A program made the translations under genes and the position numbers. The notes beneath the pieces were generated by a model. That model saw only the letters and a program-made list of their open reading frames with translations, was not told the DNA's origin and made no database searches. Shown in pieces: positions 26,601-35,761 of a stretch of 64,000 nucleotides of DNA (its first letter is position 1; every line of letters begins with the position of its first letter). This stretch comes from Nevskia sp. (GTDB lineage: Bacteria > Pseudomonadota > Gammaproteobacteria > Nevskiales > Nevskiaceae): assembly GCA_021732745.1 (NCBI GenBank), contig JAKFUK010000005.1:1-64000 (forward strand). The letters run 5' to 3'.

Positions 26601-26627
26601 TTAGCACTCGCATTTTCGGAGTGCTAA
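26601..26627 (-). promoter_or_regulatory. perfect CIRCE operator (HrcA site) upstream of rpoH
   Basis: TTAGCACTC at 26601-26609 and GAGTGCTAA at 26619-26627 with a 9-base spacer is an exact match to the CIRCE consensus bound by the repressor HrcA. It lies 32-58 bases before the rpoH start codon. No other gene start is near: the gene on the other side, ftsX, ends at 26754 on the same strand. Confidence 0.95.
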
Positions 26628-26643
26628 GTCGGCAAGAAGTTCC
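26615..26643 (-). promoter_or_regulatory. sigma-E-like promoter of rpoH
   Basis: On the minus strand GGAACTT (26643 to 26637) is followed after 16 bases by TCCGAA (26620 to 26615). The spacing equals that of the E. coli rpoH P3 promoter used by RpoE (GAACTT, 16 bases, TCTGA). The -10 lies inside the CIRCE element, so HrcA binding would block it. Confidence 0.65.
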
Positions 26644-26753
26644 GTCGACATTCGGTATGTCGATAGTCTTTATGCATCGCGGCCGGGCCGCGCCATCCCT
26701 GCATTTTCAAGCGATGGGTACGGACCATCGGCTTTGCAAGAGGCGGCGGCCGT

Positions 26754-27704
26754 TCAATCCGGCTCGATGGCGCCGAGATGGCGACTGACGGTCCAGAGCG
26801 CGGCGATCCAGCCCAGCGCGGCACCGCTGCCGAACACCCAGAACACGGTGTCGACCGACAGCACCGCCACGTTCGAGCCGATGCCATACAGCCCGGACAG
26901 GGTCTGCGCCGGCCCGGCCAGCGACCAGCCGGCGGCGATCACCATCAAACAGGCCAGCAGCGCACCGCTCAGGCCGTACCAGAGGCCGGTGTACAGGAAC
27001 GGCCGGCGGATGAAGGCATCCGGTGCGCCGATCAGCTTCAGCACCAGGATTTCCTCGCGCCGCGCGGCGATGTCCAGCCGAATGGTGTTGGCCACCACCA
27101 CGAGCACCGCCAGCGCCAGGGCCCCGGCGATCAGCAACACCAGCCGCTCGATCACCGCCAGAATCGCGTACAGGCGTTCCAGCCATTCGCGATCAAGGCG
27201 GGCGCTGTCGATGTCCGGCAGCCGGGTCAATTCATCCAGCAGCGCCTGCGCCTGCGCTTTCGGCAAGGTCGCGTCCGGTGTCACCACGATCACCGCCGGC
27301 AGCGGGTTGTCGCTCAAGATGTCCAGCGCTTCGCCGAAACCCGAATGGGCCTTGAATTCGGCCAGCGCGGCATCGCGGGAGATGTATTTTGTTTCGGCGA
27401 CACCGCGTTTGGCAGCGATCTTCGCTTGCAGGGCCCGGCCGGCGGCTTCGTCGAGCGTGTCCTTCAGGAACAGCGAAGCGCGCAAGGAACCTTTCAAGCC
27501 GGATGAGGCGGCATCGAGCCCGCCGAGCACCGCGTACAGGCCGGCGGGGAGCGCCAGGGTGATGCCGATCACCAGCGCGGTCAGCAGGGTGCCGAACGGC
27601 CGGCGCTTCAAGGCATCGAGCGTCGCCGAAATTGCCCGGGTGTGATCGAGCAGCCAGCGCGAACCACCGCTCGGTGCCGTGCTGACTCTTCGGGACGCGC
27701 TCAT
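26754..27704 (-). CDS. ftsX: cell division protein FtsX
   Basis: 316-residue permease-like partner of FtsE that activates periplasmic peptidoglycan hydrolysis at the septum. Four hydrophobic helices are visible: one after the basic N-terminus (about 38-62) and three in the second half, with the extracytoplasmic loop (about 65-180) between. TIRLDIAARREEILVLKLIGAPD between helices is the FtsX/MacB-type coupling segment. It overlaps ftsE by 4 bases (ATGA). Confidence 0.95.
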   Translation of the reverse strand: MSASRRVSTAPSGGSRWLLDHTRAISATLDALKRRPFGTLLTALVIGITLALPAGLYAVLGGLDAASSGLKGSLRASLFLKDTLDEAAGRALQAKIAAKRGVAETKYISRDAALAEFKAHSGFGEALDILSDNPLPAVIVVTPDATLPKAQAQALLDELTRLPDIDSARLDREWLERLYAILAVIERLVLLIAGALALAVLVVVANTIRLDIAARREEILVLKLIGAPDAFIRRPFLYTGLWYGLSGALLACLMVIAAGWSLAGPAQTLSGLYGIGSNVAVLSVDTVFWVFGSGAALGWIAALWTVSRHLGAIEPD

Positions 27705-28393
27705 GCGGCCTGCTCGGCAGCGCGCACTTCGGAAAGCAGGCTGTCGTCGAGCTTCAGGATGCGGTGCGGCAGCCGGTTGATCAGGCCCAGCGCATGGGTG
27801 GCAACCAGCACGCTGACGCCGACTTCATTGAAGCGGGTGAACAACTGCATGACTTCCAGGGCCATCGCCGGATCGAGATTGCCGGTCGGCTCGTCGGCAA
27901 TCAGCAGGCGCGGCTTGGCGACCACGGCGCGGGCGATGCCGACGCGCTGCTGTTCGCCGCCCGACAGGGTCACCGGCCAGTCCTTTTCGCGGCCGCGCAG
28001 ACCCACGGCGTCGAGCGCTGCGCGTACGCGACGGCCGATGTCGTCGCCCGTGTGGCCGCGAATCACCAGCGGCATCGCCACGTTGTCGAACACCGTGCGA
28101 TCGGACAGCAGGTTGAAGTTCTGGAAGATCATGCCGAACTGTCGGCGGTAGGCCGGGACATCGCGGGTTCTGACCTGCGACAAGGTCTGACCGTCGACCA
28201 CGATCTCGCCTTTGGATGGCCGCTCCAGCAGCGCGATCAGCTTCAGCATCGTCGACTTGCCGGCACCGCTCGGGCCAGTGAGAAAGGCCATTTCGCCGTG
28301 AGCAAGCTGGAAATCGGCCTCGCGCAGGATGTCGCGGCCGCCGTCGCGGTAACGATGGCTGACCCCTGAAAAGCGGATCAGCGCCTCGCTCAA
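27701..28393 (-). CDS. ftsE: cell division ATP-binding protein FtsE
   Basis: 230-residue ABC ATPase driving FtsX. Walker A GPSGAGKST, the Q-loop region, signature LSGGEQQRVGIAR and Walker B LLIADEPTGNLD are intact, and ALGLINRLPHRILKLDD ends the fold. Four-base overlaps with both ftsY and ftsX indicate strict translational coupling. Confidence 0.96.
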   Translation of the reverse strand: MSEALIRFSGVSHRYRDGGRDILREADFQLAHGEMAFLTGPSGAGKSTMLKLIALLERPSKGEIVVDGQTLSQVRTRDVPAYRRQFGMIFQNFNLLSDRTVFDNVAMPLVIRGHTGDDIGRRVRAALDAVGLRGREKDWPVTLSGGEQQRVGIARAVVAKPRLLIADEPTGNLDPAMALEVMQLFTRFNEVGVSVLVATHALGLINRLPHRILKLDDSLLSEVRAAEQAA

Positions 28394-29340
28394 TGCCGGT
28401 CTCCGAGTGCCGTGCCGCCGACCAGCGCTTCGGCATAGGCATCGGCATCGAACACTTCGAGATCGTCGATTGCTTCGCCCAGGCCGACGTAGCGAACGGG
28501 GAGCGCCATCCGCTTGGCGATTGCCAGCAGCACGCCGCCCTTGGCGGTGCCGTCGAGCTTGGTGATGGTCAGTCCCGTCAGGCCGATCGCTTCGTGGAAC
28601 TGAATGGCCTGGTTCAGCGCGTTGCCGCCGGCGGTGCCGTCGACGACCAGCATCACCTCGTGCGGCGCGTAGGCATCGAGCTTCTGGACCACGCGGCGAA
28701 TCTTGCGCAGTTCGTCCATCAGATGACTCTGGGTGTGCAGACGGCCGGCGGTGTCGGCAATCACCACGTCGATGCCGCGCGCTTTCGCGGCCTGGACGGC
28801 GTCGAAGATCACCGAGGCGGAATCAGCACCCGCGCCCTGGCTCAGGATCGGCACGCCGGCGCGCTGGCTCCAGGTGGTCAACTGCTCGACGGCCGCCGCG
28901 CGGAAGGTGTCGCCAGCGGCCAGCAGCACGCTCTTGCCTTCCTTTTTCATCTTGGCGGCCATCTTGCCGATGGTCGTGGTCTTGCCGGCCCCATTGATTC
29001 CGGCGACGAAGATCACGTAGGGCTTGATGTACGGCGGCACGATCAGCGGCTTGGCGCAGGGGCCGATGATGTCGAGCAGCGCCTTTTTCAGTTCGCGACG
29101 CAACTGCGCTTCGGTCTTGATCCGGCCGGCCATCACTTCGTTGCGCAGGGCGGCGGTCAACTGCATCGTCGCTTCGACCCCGGCATCGGCGATCAGCAGG
29201 CGCTCCTCGATGACTTCGATGGCGTCGTCGTTGAGCTTTTCATCGGTGAACAGGCGGCCCAAGTCATAGGTCAGCCAGGAATCGCCCTTGTTGATCTTTT
29301 TCCTGAGCTTCGCGATGAAGCTGCCGGTCTCCTCGCTCAT
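28390..29340 (-). CDS. ftsY: signal recognition particle receptor FtsY
   Basis: 316-residue GTPase that docks ribosome-SRP complexes at the membrane. The N domain (about 1-95) is followed by the G domain with [38 protein letters not shown] and a C-terminal [14 protein letters not shown]. The long acidic A domain of E. coli FtsY is missing; the protein begins almost directly with the N domain, as in several other groups. It overlaps hemL by 4 bases upstream and ftsE by 4 bases downstream. Confidence 0.96.
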   Translation of the reverse strand: MSEETGSFIAKLRKKINKGDSWLTYDLGRLFTDEKLNDDAIEVIEERLLIADAGVEATMQLTAALRNEVMAGRIKTEAQLRRELKKALLDIIGPCAKPLIVPPYIKPYVIFVAGINGAGKTTTIGKMAAKMKKEGKSVLLAAGDTFRAAAVEQLTTWSQRAGVPILSQGAGADSASVIFDAVQAAKARGIDVVIADTAGRLHTQSHLMDELRKIRRVVQKLDAYAPHEVMLVVDGTAGGNALNQAIQFHEAIGLTGLTITKLDGTAKGGVLLAIAKRMALPVRYVGLGEAIDDLEVFDADAYAEALVGGTALGDRH

Positions 29341-30626
29341 GCGGCTGCAAGCTCCGCAAACGCTTCGCGAGCGGCGGCGATCGTCAGTTCAACTTCGCGC
29401 GGGCCGTGGGCGGCCGACACGAAACCGGCTTCATAGGCGCTGGGGGCGAGGTAAATCCCGCGCATGAGCATCGCGTGGAAGAAGTGCTTGAAGTGATCGA
29501 GATTGCAGGCGGTCACTTCGGCAAAGCTGGTAATCGCGGTCTTTTCGGTGAAGAACAGGCCGAACATCGAACCGAGCTGCACGGTGGTGAACGGGATGCC
29601 GGCGGCTTTGGCTTCTGCGTTGAGGCCAGCCAGGATCGCCGCCGTGGTCGCTTCCAGATGGGCGTAGATCGCGGCGTCGTCGAGCGAGGTCAAGAGCGCG
29701 ATTCCGGCCGCCATCGCCAGCGGATTGCCGGACAGCGTGCCGGCCTGATAGACCGGCCCGGCCGGCGACAGCTTCTGCATGATCTCGCGGCGGCCGCCAA
29801 AAGCACCGACCGGCAGGCCGCCGCCGATGATCTTGCCGAGGGTCACCATGTCCGGCGTGATGCCGTAAACGCCGGCCGCGCCCCGTGGCCCGACGCGGAA
29901 GCCGGTCATCACTTCATCGAAGATCAGCACCGCGCCGTCCGCCGCGCAAAGCTTCTGCAGCCCTTCGAGGAAGCCCGGTACGGGGAGGATGCAGTTCATG
30001 TTGCCGGCCACCGGCTCGACGATCACGCAGGCGATCTTGCCGGGATTGGCCGCGAACAGGGCTTCAACGGACGCCAGATCGTTGTAATCGGCGGTCAGCG
30101 TGTATTTCGCGAAATCGGCCGGCACACCGGGCGAAGTCGGCACGCCGAAGGTCAGCGCACCCGAACCGGCCTTGACCAGCAGCGAGTCCGAATGGCCGTG
30201 GTAGCAGCCTTCGAATTTCAGGATCAGGTCGCGGCCGGTGTAGCCGCGGGCCAGACGCAGCGCGCTCATCGTCGCTTCGGTGCCCGAGGAACAGAGCCGC
30301 ACCTGTTCCAGCCCCGGCACCCGGGCGCACAGCAGTTCGGCCATGAGGATTTCGGCTTCGGTCGGCGCGCCGTAGCTCACGCCGATCTGCGCTTGCTTGA
30401 CGATCGCGTCACGAACGGCCGGATGCTGGTGGCCGAGGATCATCGGGCCCCAGCTGCCGATGTAGTCGACATACGACTTGCCATCGGCATCGGTGATGTA
30501 GGCACCGTCGGCCGAAGCGATGAAGCGCGGCGTGCCGCCGACGGCGCGGAAAGCGCGCACCGGCGAATTGACGCCGCCGGGAATCGAGACTTGCGCGCGG
30601 TCGAACAGGGCTTCGGAGCGGGTCAT
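29337..30626 (-). CDS. hemL: glutamate-1-semialdehyde 2,1-aminomutase
   Basis: 429-residue PLP enzyme forming 5-aminolevulinate, the tetrapyrrole precursor used also for the heme A of the oxidase above. [15 protein letters not shown] near the start, [37 protein letters not shown] and the PLP Lys in [15 protein letters not shown] are present. The Met before [11 protein letters not shown] at 30626 starts the conserved sequence; the frame continues upstream without homology. It is flanked by thiE and ftsY on the same strand. Confidence 0.96.
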   Translation of the reverse strand: MTRSEALFDRAQVSIPGGVNSPVRAFRAVGGTPRFIASADGAYITDADGKSYVDYIGSWGPMILGHQHPAVRDAIVKQAQIGVSYGAPTEAEILMAELLCARVPGLEQVRLCSSGTEATMSALRLARGYTGRDLILKFEGCYHGHSDSLLVKAGSGALTFGVPTSPGVPADFAKYTLTADYNDLASVEALFAANPGKIACVIVEPVAGNMNCILPVPGFLEGLQKLCAADGAVLIFDEVMTGFRVGPRGAAGVYGITPDMVTLGKIIGGGLPVGAFGGRREIMQKLSPAGPVYQAGTLSGNPLAMAAGIALLTSLDDAAIYAHLEATTAAILAGLNAEAKAAGIPFTTVQLGSMFGLFFTEKTAITSFAEVTACNLDHFKHFFHAMLMRGIYLAPSAYEAGFVSAAHGPREVELTIAAAREAFAELAAA

Positions 30627-30651
30627 GCGGGGTTCCAGTGGTCGTCGTGGG

Positions 30652-31290
30652 TCAGCGGGGCTGCTCGAACAGCGCGCAGTAGGCGCGCGCGCGGCGCTCG
30701 ATGTCGGCCGGGTCACCGACGCCGAACAGGCCATCGACGGCGGCCAGCCAGTCGGCACCGGCGCTGAGCAGCAGCGCGCCATTATCCGGCGTCACGCCGC
30801 CGATTGCGCAGATCGGGGCGGTGAAACGCTTTCGTGCTTCGGTCAGCGCGCTCGGATCGGCTGGCGGCGCGTCCGGTTTGGTATTCGAGGCAAAAAAGCG
30901 GCCGAAGGCGAGGTAGCTGGCACCGCTGGCCAGCGCGGCTTCGGCACGCAGCAGATCGGAGCCGCAACTGGCGCCGATCAGGGCATCGGCCCCCAGCAGT
31001 GCGCGCGCGGCTTCGAGCGCGCCGTCGGACTTGCCCAGATGCACGCCATCGGCGGCCACCGCTTTCGCCAGTGCCGCATCGTCATTGACGATGAAACGCG
31101 CGCCGCGCGCCCGGCACAGGGCGGCGAGCGCTACGGCATTGCGCTGTTTCGCGTCGGCTGCGCTGCGCTTGTCGCGGTATTGCAGCAGCTGCGCGCCACC
31201 GGCAAGGGCAGCGGCGCAGGCGTCGAGCAGGCGGGCCGGATCGGCGGCGAGACCGTCGGGCGTCACGGCATAGAGCAGGCGAGGCTTCAT
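30652..31290 (-). CDS. thiE: thiamine-phosphate synthase
   Basis: 212-residue TIM-barrel enzyme joining HMP-pyrophosphate and the thiazole phosphate. LQYRDK, the FIVNDD segment, [16 protein letters not shown] and the phosphate loop with AIGGVTPDN are recognised. It starts within the end of thiD (ATGA overlap at 31287-31290), so thiD-thiE are translationally coupled. hemL follows after 25 bases. Confidence 0.94.
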   Translation of the reverse strand: MKPRLLYAVTPDGLAADPARLLDACAAALAGGAQLLQYRDKRSAADAKQRNAVALAALCRARGARFIVNDDAALAKAVAADGVHLGKSDGALEAARALLGADALIGASCGSDLLRAEAALASGASYLAFGRFFASNTKPDAPPADPSALTEARKRFTAPICAIGGVTPDNGALLLSAGADWLAAVDGLFGVGDPADIERRARAYCALFEQPR

Positions 31291-32063
31291 TCGATGAAGC
31301 GTCCCGGAATCCGCCGCCCGCCACCGACCGCCACCGCCCGTGCCAGCGCGCCCTGCGTCCAGCGCTGGCCGGCGTCGATGGCCTCGTCCGGCGTGTCGCC
31401 CAGCGCCAGCCGAGCGGCGATGGCGCTGGCCAGGGTGCAGCCCGCACCGTGGAAGGTTTCCGGCAGGCGCGGCCATTCGCAGATTCGGGTCGGCGTGTCG
31501 CGGCCGTAGCAGCGGTTGATGACCTCGATGTCGCGCTCGTCGCCGCCGGTGATCAGCACCCGCATGCAGCCATCCGCGAGCAGGGCATCCGCGCAGACAT
31601 CGAGATCGCCCCCTGCCCCCGGCACCAGGCGGCGCGCCTCGGAAGCATTCGGCGTCAGCACGGTGACCAGCGGCAGCAGCTGGCGGCGCAGCGCATCGGG
31701 GTAATCGACGGCGACCAGATCGGTGCCGCCACCGGCGCGCAGCACCGGGTCGCAGACCAGCGGCAGGTTCAGCCGCGCCAGGTGACGGACGATCACCGGC
31801 AACTGGGCGATGTCGCCCAGCAGGCCGAGCTTGACCGCGTCCGGGCGCACGTCGGCCAGCAGCAGCGCGAGCTGTTCGTCGAGCAGCGCCGGGTCGGTGG
31901 CGATCACCTGGCGGACGTTGCGGCTGTCCTGCACGGTCAGCGCGGTGATCAGCCCGAGCGCGTGCACGCCGTGGGCGCTGAGGGTTTCGATGTCGGCCTG
32001 CAGGCCGGCACCGCCGACCGGATCGTGGCCGGACAGACACAGCACGGCGGTGGTCGGGGTCAT
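31287..32063 (-). CDS. thiD: hydroxymethylpyrimidine/phosphomethylpyrimidine kinase
   Basis: 258-residue ribokinase-fold enzyme phosphorylating HMP twice for thiamine synthesis. LSGHDPVGGAGLQADIETL at the N-terminus, TALTVQDS, KLGLLGD, CDPVLRAGGG and the catalytic-region GAGCTLASAIAARLALG with the Asp-equivalent anion hole are visible. It opens the minus-strand run thiD-thiE-hemL-ftsYEX. The start at 32063 is the Met just before TPTTAVLCLSGHD; 15 upstream codons are probably leader. Confidence 0.94.
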   Translation of the reverse strand: MTPTTAVLCLSGHDPVGGAGLQADIETLSAHGVHALGLITALTVQDSRNVRQVIATDPALLDEQLALLLADVRPDAVKLGLLGDIAQLPVIVRHLARLNLPLVCDPVLRAGGGTDLVAVDYPDALRRQLLPLVTVLTPNASEARRLVPGAGGDLDVCADALLADGCMRVLITGGDERDIEVINRCYGRDTPTRICEWPRLPETFHGAGCTLASAIAARLALGDTPDEAIDAGQRWTQGALARAVAVGGGRRIPGRFIE

Positions 32064-32421
32064 CTTTCGGTGCGTGATCGGAAGTGGCGTGAAGAAAAGT
32101 CTTGACAAGGGGGAAGCAGTCGGGGCGCTGGCGGGCAGTTATGCACATCGAAAGTGCCACTTCGCCGCAAAGCCCCGTGATTGCGACACAAATCTGTCAA
32201 AAACCCTGAAAAACATCGCAAGTAACTGAATTTTATTGAAAATGTATCTTGGTCAGAAATTAGGCGGAAGGCAGAAAATCCATGTCGTGACCGTTACTTA
32301 CGGCTCCTCCCCAAGGCTTGTTCACAAGCTTATCCACAGATTCTGTGTGTGAAACCATCTTTCCCATAGATTTCAGTGCTTAAGCGGGCTTTCTTGAGGT
32401 AACGACGAGTTCTGCTCTCTA
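32064..32421. other. AT-rich intergenic region with DnaA-box-like words
   Basis: 358 bases without a gene, clearly richer in A and T (about 32190-32270) than the surrounding DNA. Three words in the same orientation fit the DnaA box TTATNCACA: TTATGCACA at 32139-32147 (exact), TTGTTCACA at 32318-32326 (one mismatch) and TTATCCACA at 32330-32338 (exact). The part before 32063 must also hold the thiD promoter. No replication genes are nearby, so an origin is not claimed. Confidence 0.5.
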
Positions 32422-33108
32422 TCAGTGCATATCGTTCAGGTAAGTGCTGCCAAGTGCGTTCATCTGCCTTTCGATGTGGCTGGCACGGCCGAGCACGTAG
32501 GCCGAAGGCCGATCCACCTTCAGGCGCACCGGATTGGGCAGCACGGCGGCCAGCAGGGCGGCTTCGCGGCGGGTCAGGCGCGCCGCCGGCTTGCGGAAAT
32601 AGGCCTGGGCGGCGGCTTCCACGCCATAGATGCCGGGCCCGAACTGGGCGATGTTCAGGTACATCTCCAGCACTCGCCGCTTGGGCCAGAGTGCTTCGAT
32701 CAGCAGGGTGTAGCCGACTTCCAGCCCCTTGCGGATGTAGCTGCGCCCGGACCACAGGAACAGGTTCTTGGCCGTCTGCTGGCTGATCGTCGACGCGCCA
32801 CGGACCCGCCGCGAGCGCTGGTTGTGGTCGAGCGCCTTGTCGATCGCCTCGAAATCGAAGCCCCAGTGCTCGGGAAATTTCTGGTCCTCGGCGGCGACCA
32901 TGGCCAGCGCGGCGGCCGGGGCGATGCGCGTCATCGGCACCCAGTCGTAGCGGACTTGAGGCGCATCGGAAGCCAGCATGAAAGCGCTGGTGAACGGTGG
33001 CACGACGCGCAGGATCAGCACTTGCAGGATCGCAAACGCTGCGATGAGCAGCGGCGACACGGCCAGCCAGAAGAGCGGGCTGCGACGCGGCGGGCGCAGG
33101 CGGCGCAT
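32422..33108 (-). CDS. mtgA: monofunctional biosynthetic peptidoglycan transglycosylase
   Basis: 228-residue GT51 enzyme polymerising lipid II into glycan strands at the periplasmic face. One N-terminal membrane helix (about 11-35) is followed by the catalytic block [16 protein letters not shown] with the general base Glu, the [17 protein letters not shown] segment and the second Glu in [18 protein letters not shown]. No transpeptidase domain is present, which separates it from class A PBPs. Its start overlaps the stop of the upstream channel gene by one base. Confidence 0.95.
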   Translation of the reverse strand: MRRLRPPRRSPLFWLAVSPLLIAAFAILQVLILRVVPPFTSAFMLASDAPQVRYDWVPMTRIAPAAALAMVAAEDQKFPEHWGFDFEAIDKALDHNQRSRRVRGASTISQQTAKNLFLWSGRSYIRKGLEVGYTLLIEALWPKRRVLEMYLNIAQFGPGIYGVEAAAQAYFRKPAARLTRREAALLAAVLPNPVRLKVDRPSAYVLGRASHIERQMNALGSTYLNDMH

Positions 33109-33740
33109 CAGTCGCGGCTCCGGTCAGGCGCGTCGGGCAGGGAATACACCGGCAGCGACCAGTTCCAGACGATCGCCCCGCCCCGGAACGCCACGATCAC
33201 CAGCATGCCGATGATCGTCGCCGGCCAGCGCGTCAGGCCGATTTCGAGCGCCAGCACATAGACCGAGGCCCCGGCGATCACCGCCACGCCGTAAAGCTGG
33301 CCCTTGCGCAGGATCATCGGAATCTCGTTGCAGAGCACATCGCGCAGCAGCCCGCCAAAGGAGCCGGTGATGGTCGCCATGATCACCGCGATCAGGCCGC
33401 CGTGGCCGGCGGTGATCGCCACCTGCGCGCCGGCAATCGAAAAGAAGGCCAGCCCCAGGGCATCGGCGATCTGCAGCATCTGCAAGGGCGGCCGCATCCA
33501 GCGCGTGTAGGGGATGGTGGCGAGGGCTGCGACGATGATCACCACGACGTACAGCGGATCGCCGATCCAGAACACCGGATTGCGATCCAGCAACAGGTCA
33601 CGAATGGTGCCGCCGCCAGTCGCCGTGACCAGGGCGATGACCACCACGCCGAGCATGTCCAGGCTCTTGCGGCCAGCCGCCAGCGCGCCGCTGATCGCGA
33701 ACACGGCGGCACCGGCGTAGTCGAGGAGTTGCAGGATCAT
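33108..33740 (-). CDS. TRIC-type cation channel family protein (YicG/UPF0126)
   Basis: 210-residue membrane protein with seven hydrophobic segments and the two-fold repeat of the prokaryotic trimeric intracellular cation channel family. Each repeat has the glycine-rich kink: [17 protein letters not shown] and [20 protein letters not shown] monovalent cation conductance is inferred from archaeal and bacterial homologues. It overlaps mtgA by one base. Confidence 0.9.
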   Translation of the reverse strand: MILQLLDYAGAAVFAISGALAAGRKSLDMLGVVVIALVTATGGGTIRDLLLDRNPVFWIGDPLYVVVIIVAALATIPYTRWMRPPLQMLQIADALGLAFFSIAGAQVAITAGHGGLIAVIMATITGSFGGLLRDVLCNEIPMILRKGQLYGVAVIAGASVYVLALEIGLTRWPATIIGMLVIVAFRGGAIVWNWSLPVYSLPDAPDRSRD

Positions 33741-33793
33741 GCGGCTGAAAGCTTAAGCCGATCGTCGCGTGCTGCGGCGGGAAAAAAGCGAGT

Positions 33794-33944
33794 TCTCACG
33801 CAGAGAACGCGGAGGAGGCAGAGAAAAGCCAAAGCAAGTTTTCACGCAAAGACGCGAAGACGCGGAGAAAAGCGGAAAAGGATCTGGATAAAGGCTTTTC
33901 TCGCGTTGGCTGTTCTCCGCGTCCTCCGCGTTCTCTGCGTGAGA
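33794..33944. repeat. intergenic inverted repeat element, family copy 1
   Basis: The outer arms, 33794-33816 and 33922-33944, are perfect 23-base inverted repeats whose left half is built from the words CACGCAGAGAA and CGCGGAGGA. Between them are further degenerate words (ACGCAAAGACGCG, GCGGAGAA and complements). It lies between two minus-strand genes. Three other copies of the same design are in the window. Confidence 0.85.
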
Positions 33945-33969
33945 CCCAGTTTCTGGCGGCCAGCAGGCC

Positions 33970-35274
33970 TCAGCGCGAAGCCAGCGGCTGCGCGTCGCGG
34001 CGAACGGTGACGCCGCCTTTCATGACGAAGCCGGGGCGTTCCAGCAGCGTGATGTCGGCCAGCGGGTCGCCCGAGACGGCGACCAGATCGGCAAACCGGC
34101 CGGCAGCCACCGCGCCGATGTCCTTGTCGCGGCCGAGCAGGGTCGCGGCGCTGCTGGTGGCGGCGACGATCGCCTGCATCGGCGTCTGGCCCCATTCGAC
34201 ATGCTTGGCGAACTGCCGGCCGTTGCCGCCGTGCGGATAGACGCCGGCATCGGTGCCATAGGCGATCTTCACGCCGGCCCGCACCGCCTTGCGGAAGTTT
34301 TCGCGCTGCACGCGGCCGACCAGACGCTCCTTGTCGATGATCTTCTGCGGGTAGTTGAGCTTGCCGAACTCGGCGAGGATGTAGTCGTCGTTGTAGATGT
34401 CGGCGACCAGATACGTGCCGCGCGCTTTCATCATGGCGATGCCTTCGTCGTCGATGAAGCTGCCGTGCTCGATCGAATCGACCCCGGCGCGGATCGCCAT
34501 CTTGATGCCCTCCGCTCCGTGGGCGTGGGCGGCGACCTTGCGATCCCAGCGGTGCGCTTCGTCGACCAGCGCGTCCATCTCTGCCTGCGTGTACTGCGGC
34601 GCGCCCACCGAATCTTCCTCGCTCAGCACGCCGGCGGTGGCGACCATCTTGATCACGTCGGCTCCGTACTTGACCTGCTCGCGCACTTTCAGGCGCACCG
34701 CTTCGACACCATCGGCGACACCGCTGAAGCCCTGCAGCGCGATATACGGCGAGGCACCGACGCCGTCATCGGCATGGCCGCCGGTCGCCCCGATGCCGTG
34801 ACCGGCGGCGACGATGCGCGGGCCGCTGACCACGCCCTCGTCGATCGCCCGGCGCAGGGCGATGTCGACGAATTCGCCAGCGCCCAGGTTGCGGATGGTG
34901 GTGAAGCCGGCTTGCAGGGTGCGCGCGGCGTAGATGTGGGCGCGCACGGCGTCGTCGATATGGCTGTCGCGGACGAACGACTTGTAGTAATCGCCGGGTT
35001 CGCCGGTGATGTGGGTGTGGCAGTCGATGAAGCCGGGCAGCAGGGTGGCGTCGCCCAAGTCGATGACCGTGGCGCCGGCCGGAATCGCCAGCCGGCTGCC
35101 GGCGGCGACGATGCGCTCGCCGTCGATGATCACCACGGCGTCGCGGATCGGGCTGCTGCCGAGGCCGTCGATCAGGCGGGCGGCGCGGATCGCCGTGATC
35201 GGGCCCTCTGCTGCCTGCGCTGCCAGGGTGGTCAGGGACAGCAGGCAAGCGGCGACGACACGGTTCAAGCGCAT
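33970..35274 (-). CDS. exported metal-dependent amidohydrolase
   Basis: 434 residues with a cleavable signal peptide (about 1-21, AAQA|AEG). It is an amidohydrolase of the imidazolonepropionase/Xaa-Pro peptidase-like subgroup: metal ligands in DCHTHITG, a Lys in DVIKMVATAG that should be carbamylated, HAHGAEGIKMAI, DSIEHGS and GTDAG. Family members cleave dipeptides or cyclic amides; the substrate is unknown. The periplasmic location suggests peptide scavenging. The upstream region is the MITE/duplication zone beside metF. Confidence 0.88.
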   Translation of the reverse strand: MRLNRVVAACLLSLTTLAAQAAEGPITAIRAARLIDGLGSSPIRDAVVIIDGERIVAAGSRLAIPAGATVIDLGDATLLPGFIDCHTHITGEPGDYYKSFVRDSHIDDAVRAHIYAARTLQAGFTTIRNLGAGEFVDIALRRAIDEGVVSGPRIVAAGHGIGATGGHADDGVGASPYIALQGFSGVADGVEAVRLKVREQVKYGADVIKMVATAGVLSEEDSVGAPQYTQAEMDALVDEAHRWDRKVAAHAHGAEGIKMAIRAGVDSIEHGSFIDDEGIAMMKARGTYLVADIYNDDYILAEFGKLNYPQKIIDKERLVGRVQRENFRKAVRAGVKIAYGTDAGVYPHGGNGRQFAKHVEWGQTPMQAIVAATSSAATLLGRDKDIGAVAAGRFADLVAVSGDPLADITLLERPGFVMKGGVTVRRDAQPLASR

Positions 35275-35761
35275 GACGGAAGTTTCCGGAAGGGATCAGC
35301 CGCCAGTAAAGCAGGAACCGCGCCCTGCGGTCCCAAGACAGGCTTCAGACCGGCAGGCCGAGGTTCTTCCACAGCCGCATCGTCGGTTCGACCTGGTTCA
35401 GGGTGTAGAAATGAATGCGGCCACCCGAGGCCTGCGGCGAGGGCCCCATGGCTTTTCATGGGATCGCCGCCAAGCCGAGTGGTGGCCAGGGCATATAGGG
35501 TCTGTTGACATTACTTTGATCGCTGCGTTGCAGGTCAAAAAGTCGCCGGGCGAGGCGCGAACCGCGGGCCATAGCCACCTATGGTCAAGGTTCGCAACGA
35601 AGTCCCGGCGGCTTTTTGGCCGCAACCCTTCGGGGCGGGATCGTTTTTGCCCATTGCTGCCTCTATCGTCGCGCCAATGGGTCGACCATTGGCCGCTCCT
35701 CGTTCGTTGCACTGGGCAAAAACGACCTCCGCCGCAGCGACCAAAGTAATGTCAACAGACC
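35275..35761. other. gene-free zone with duplicated metF end and MITE-like element
   Basis: 487 bases between the amidohydrolase start and the metF stop. From left to right it holds a short spacer that must contain the amidohydrolase promoter, a 69-base second copy of the metF 3' end, about 77 bases that do not match metF, and then a 269-base element with terminal inverted repeats. No intact gene is present. Confidence 0.7.
35350..35418 (-). pseudogene. second copy of the metF 3' end
   Basis: Positions 35350-35418 match 35773-35841 (the end of metF) with one mismatch in 69 bases. In the metF frame it reads IHFYTLNQVEPTMRLWKNLG then LPV and a TGA stop, while the intact metF now ends LPVPH and TAG. 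The first codon block upstream differs (ASGGR versus GGAPG). It is either the displaced original metF end or the remnant of a second metF. Confidence 0.8.

Noticed and set aside
32064..32200. TPP riboswitch ahead of thiD
   Set aside because: The conserved CUGAGA and ACCUGAUC-type segments of the THI-box are not found in the thiD leader.
32064..32421. Possible replication origin
   Set aside because: DnaA-like words and A+T richness alone are not enough; dnaA, dnaN, rpmH or gidA are not near and GC skew cannot be computed from this window. Kept only as an observation.
33402..34010. Plus-strand frame ending in the peptide LRVLRVLCVRP
   Set aside because: The end is the translation of the intergenic repeat copy 1 and the start is antisense to the TRIC-type gene.
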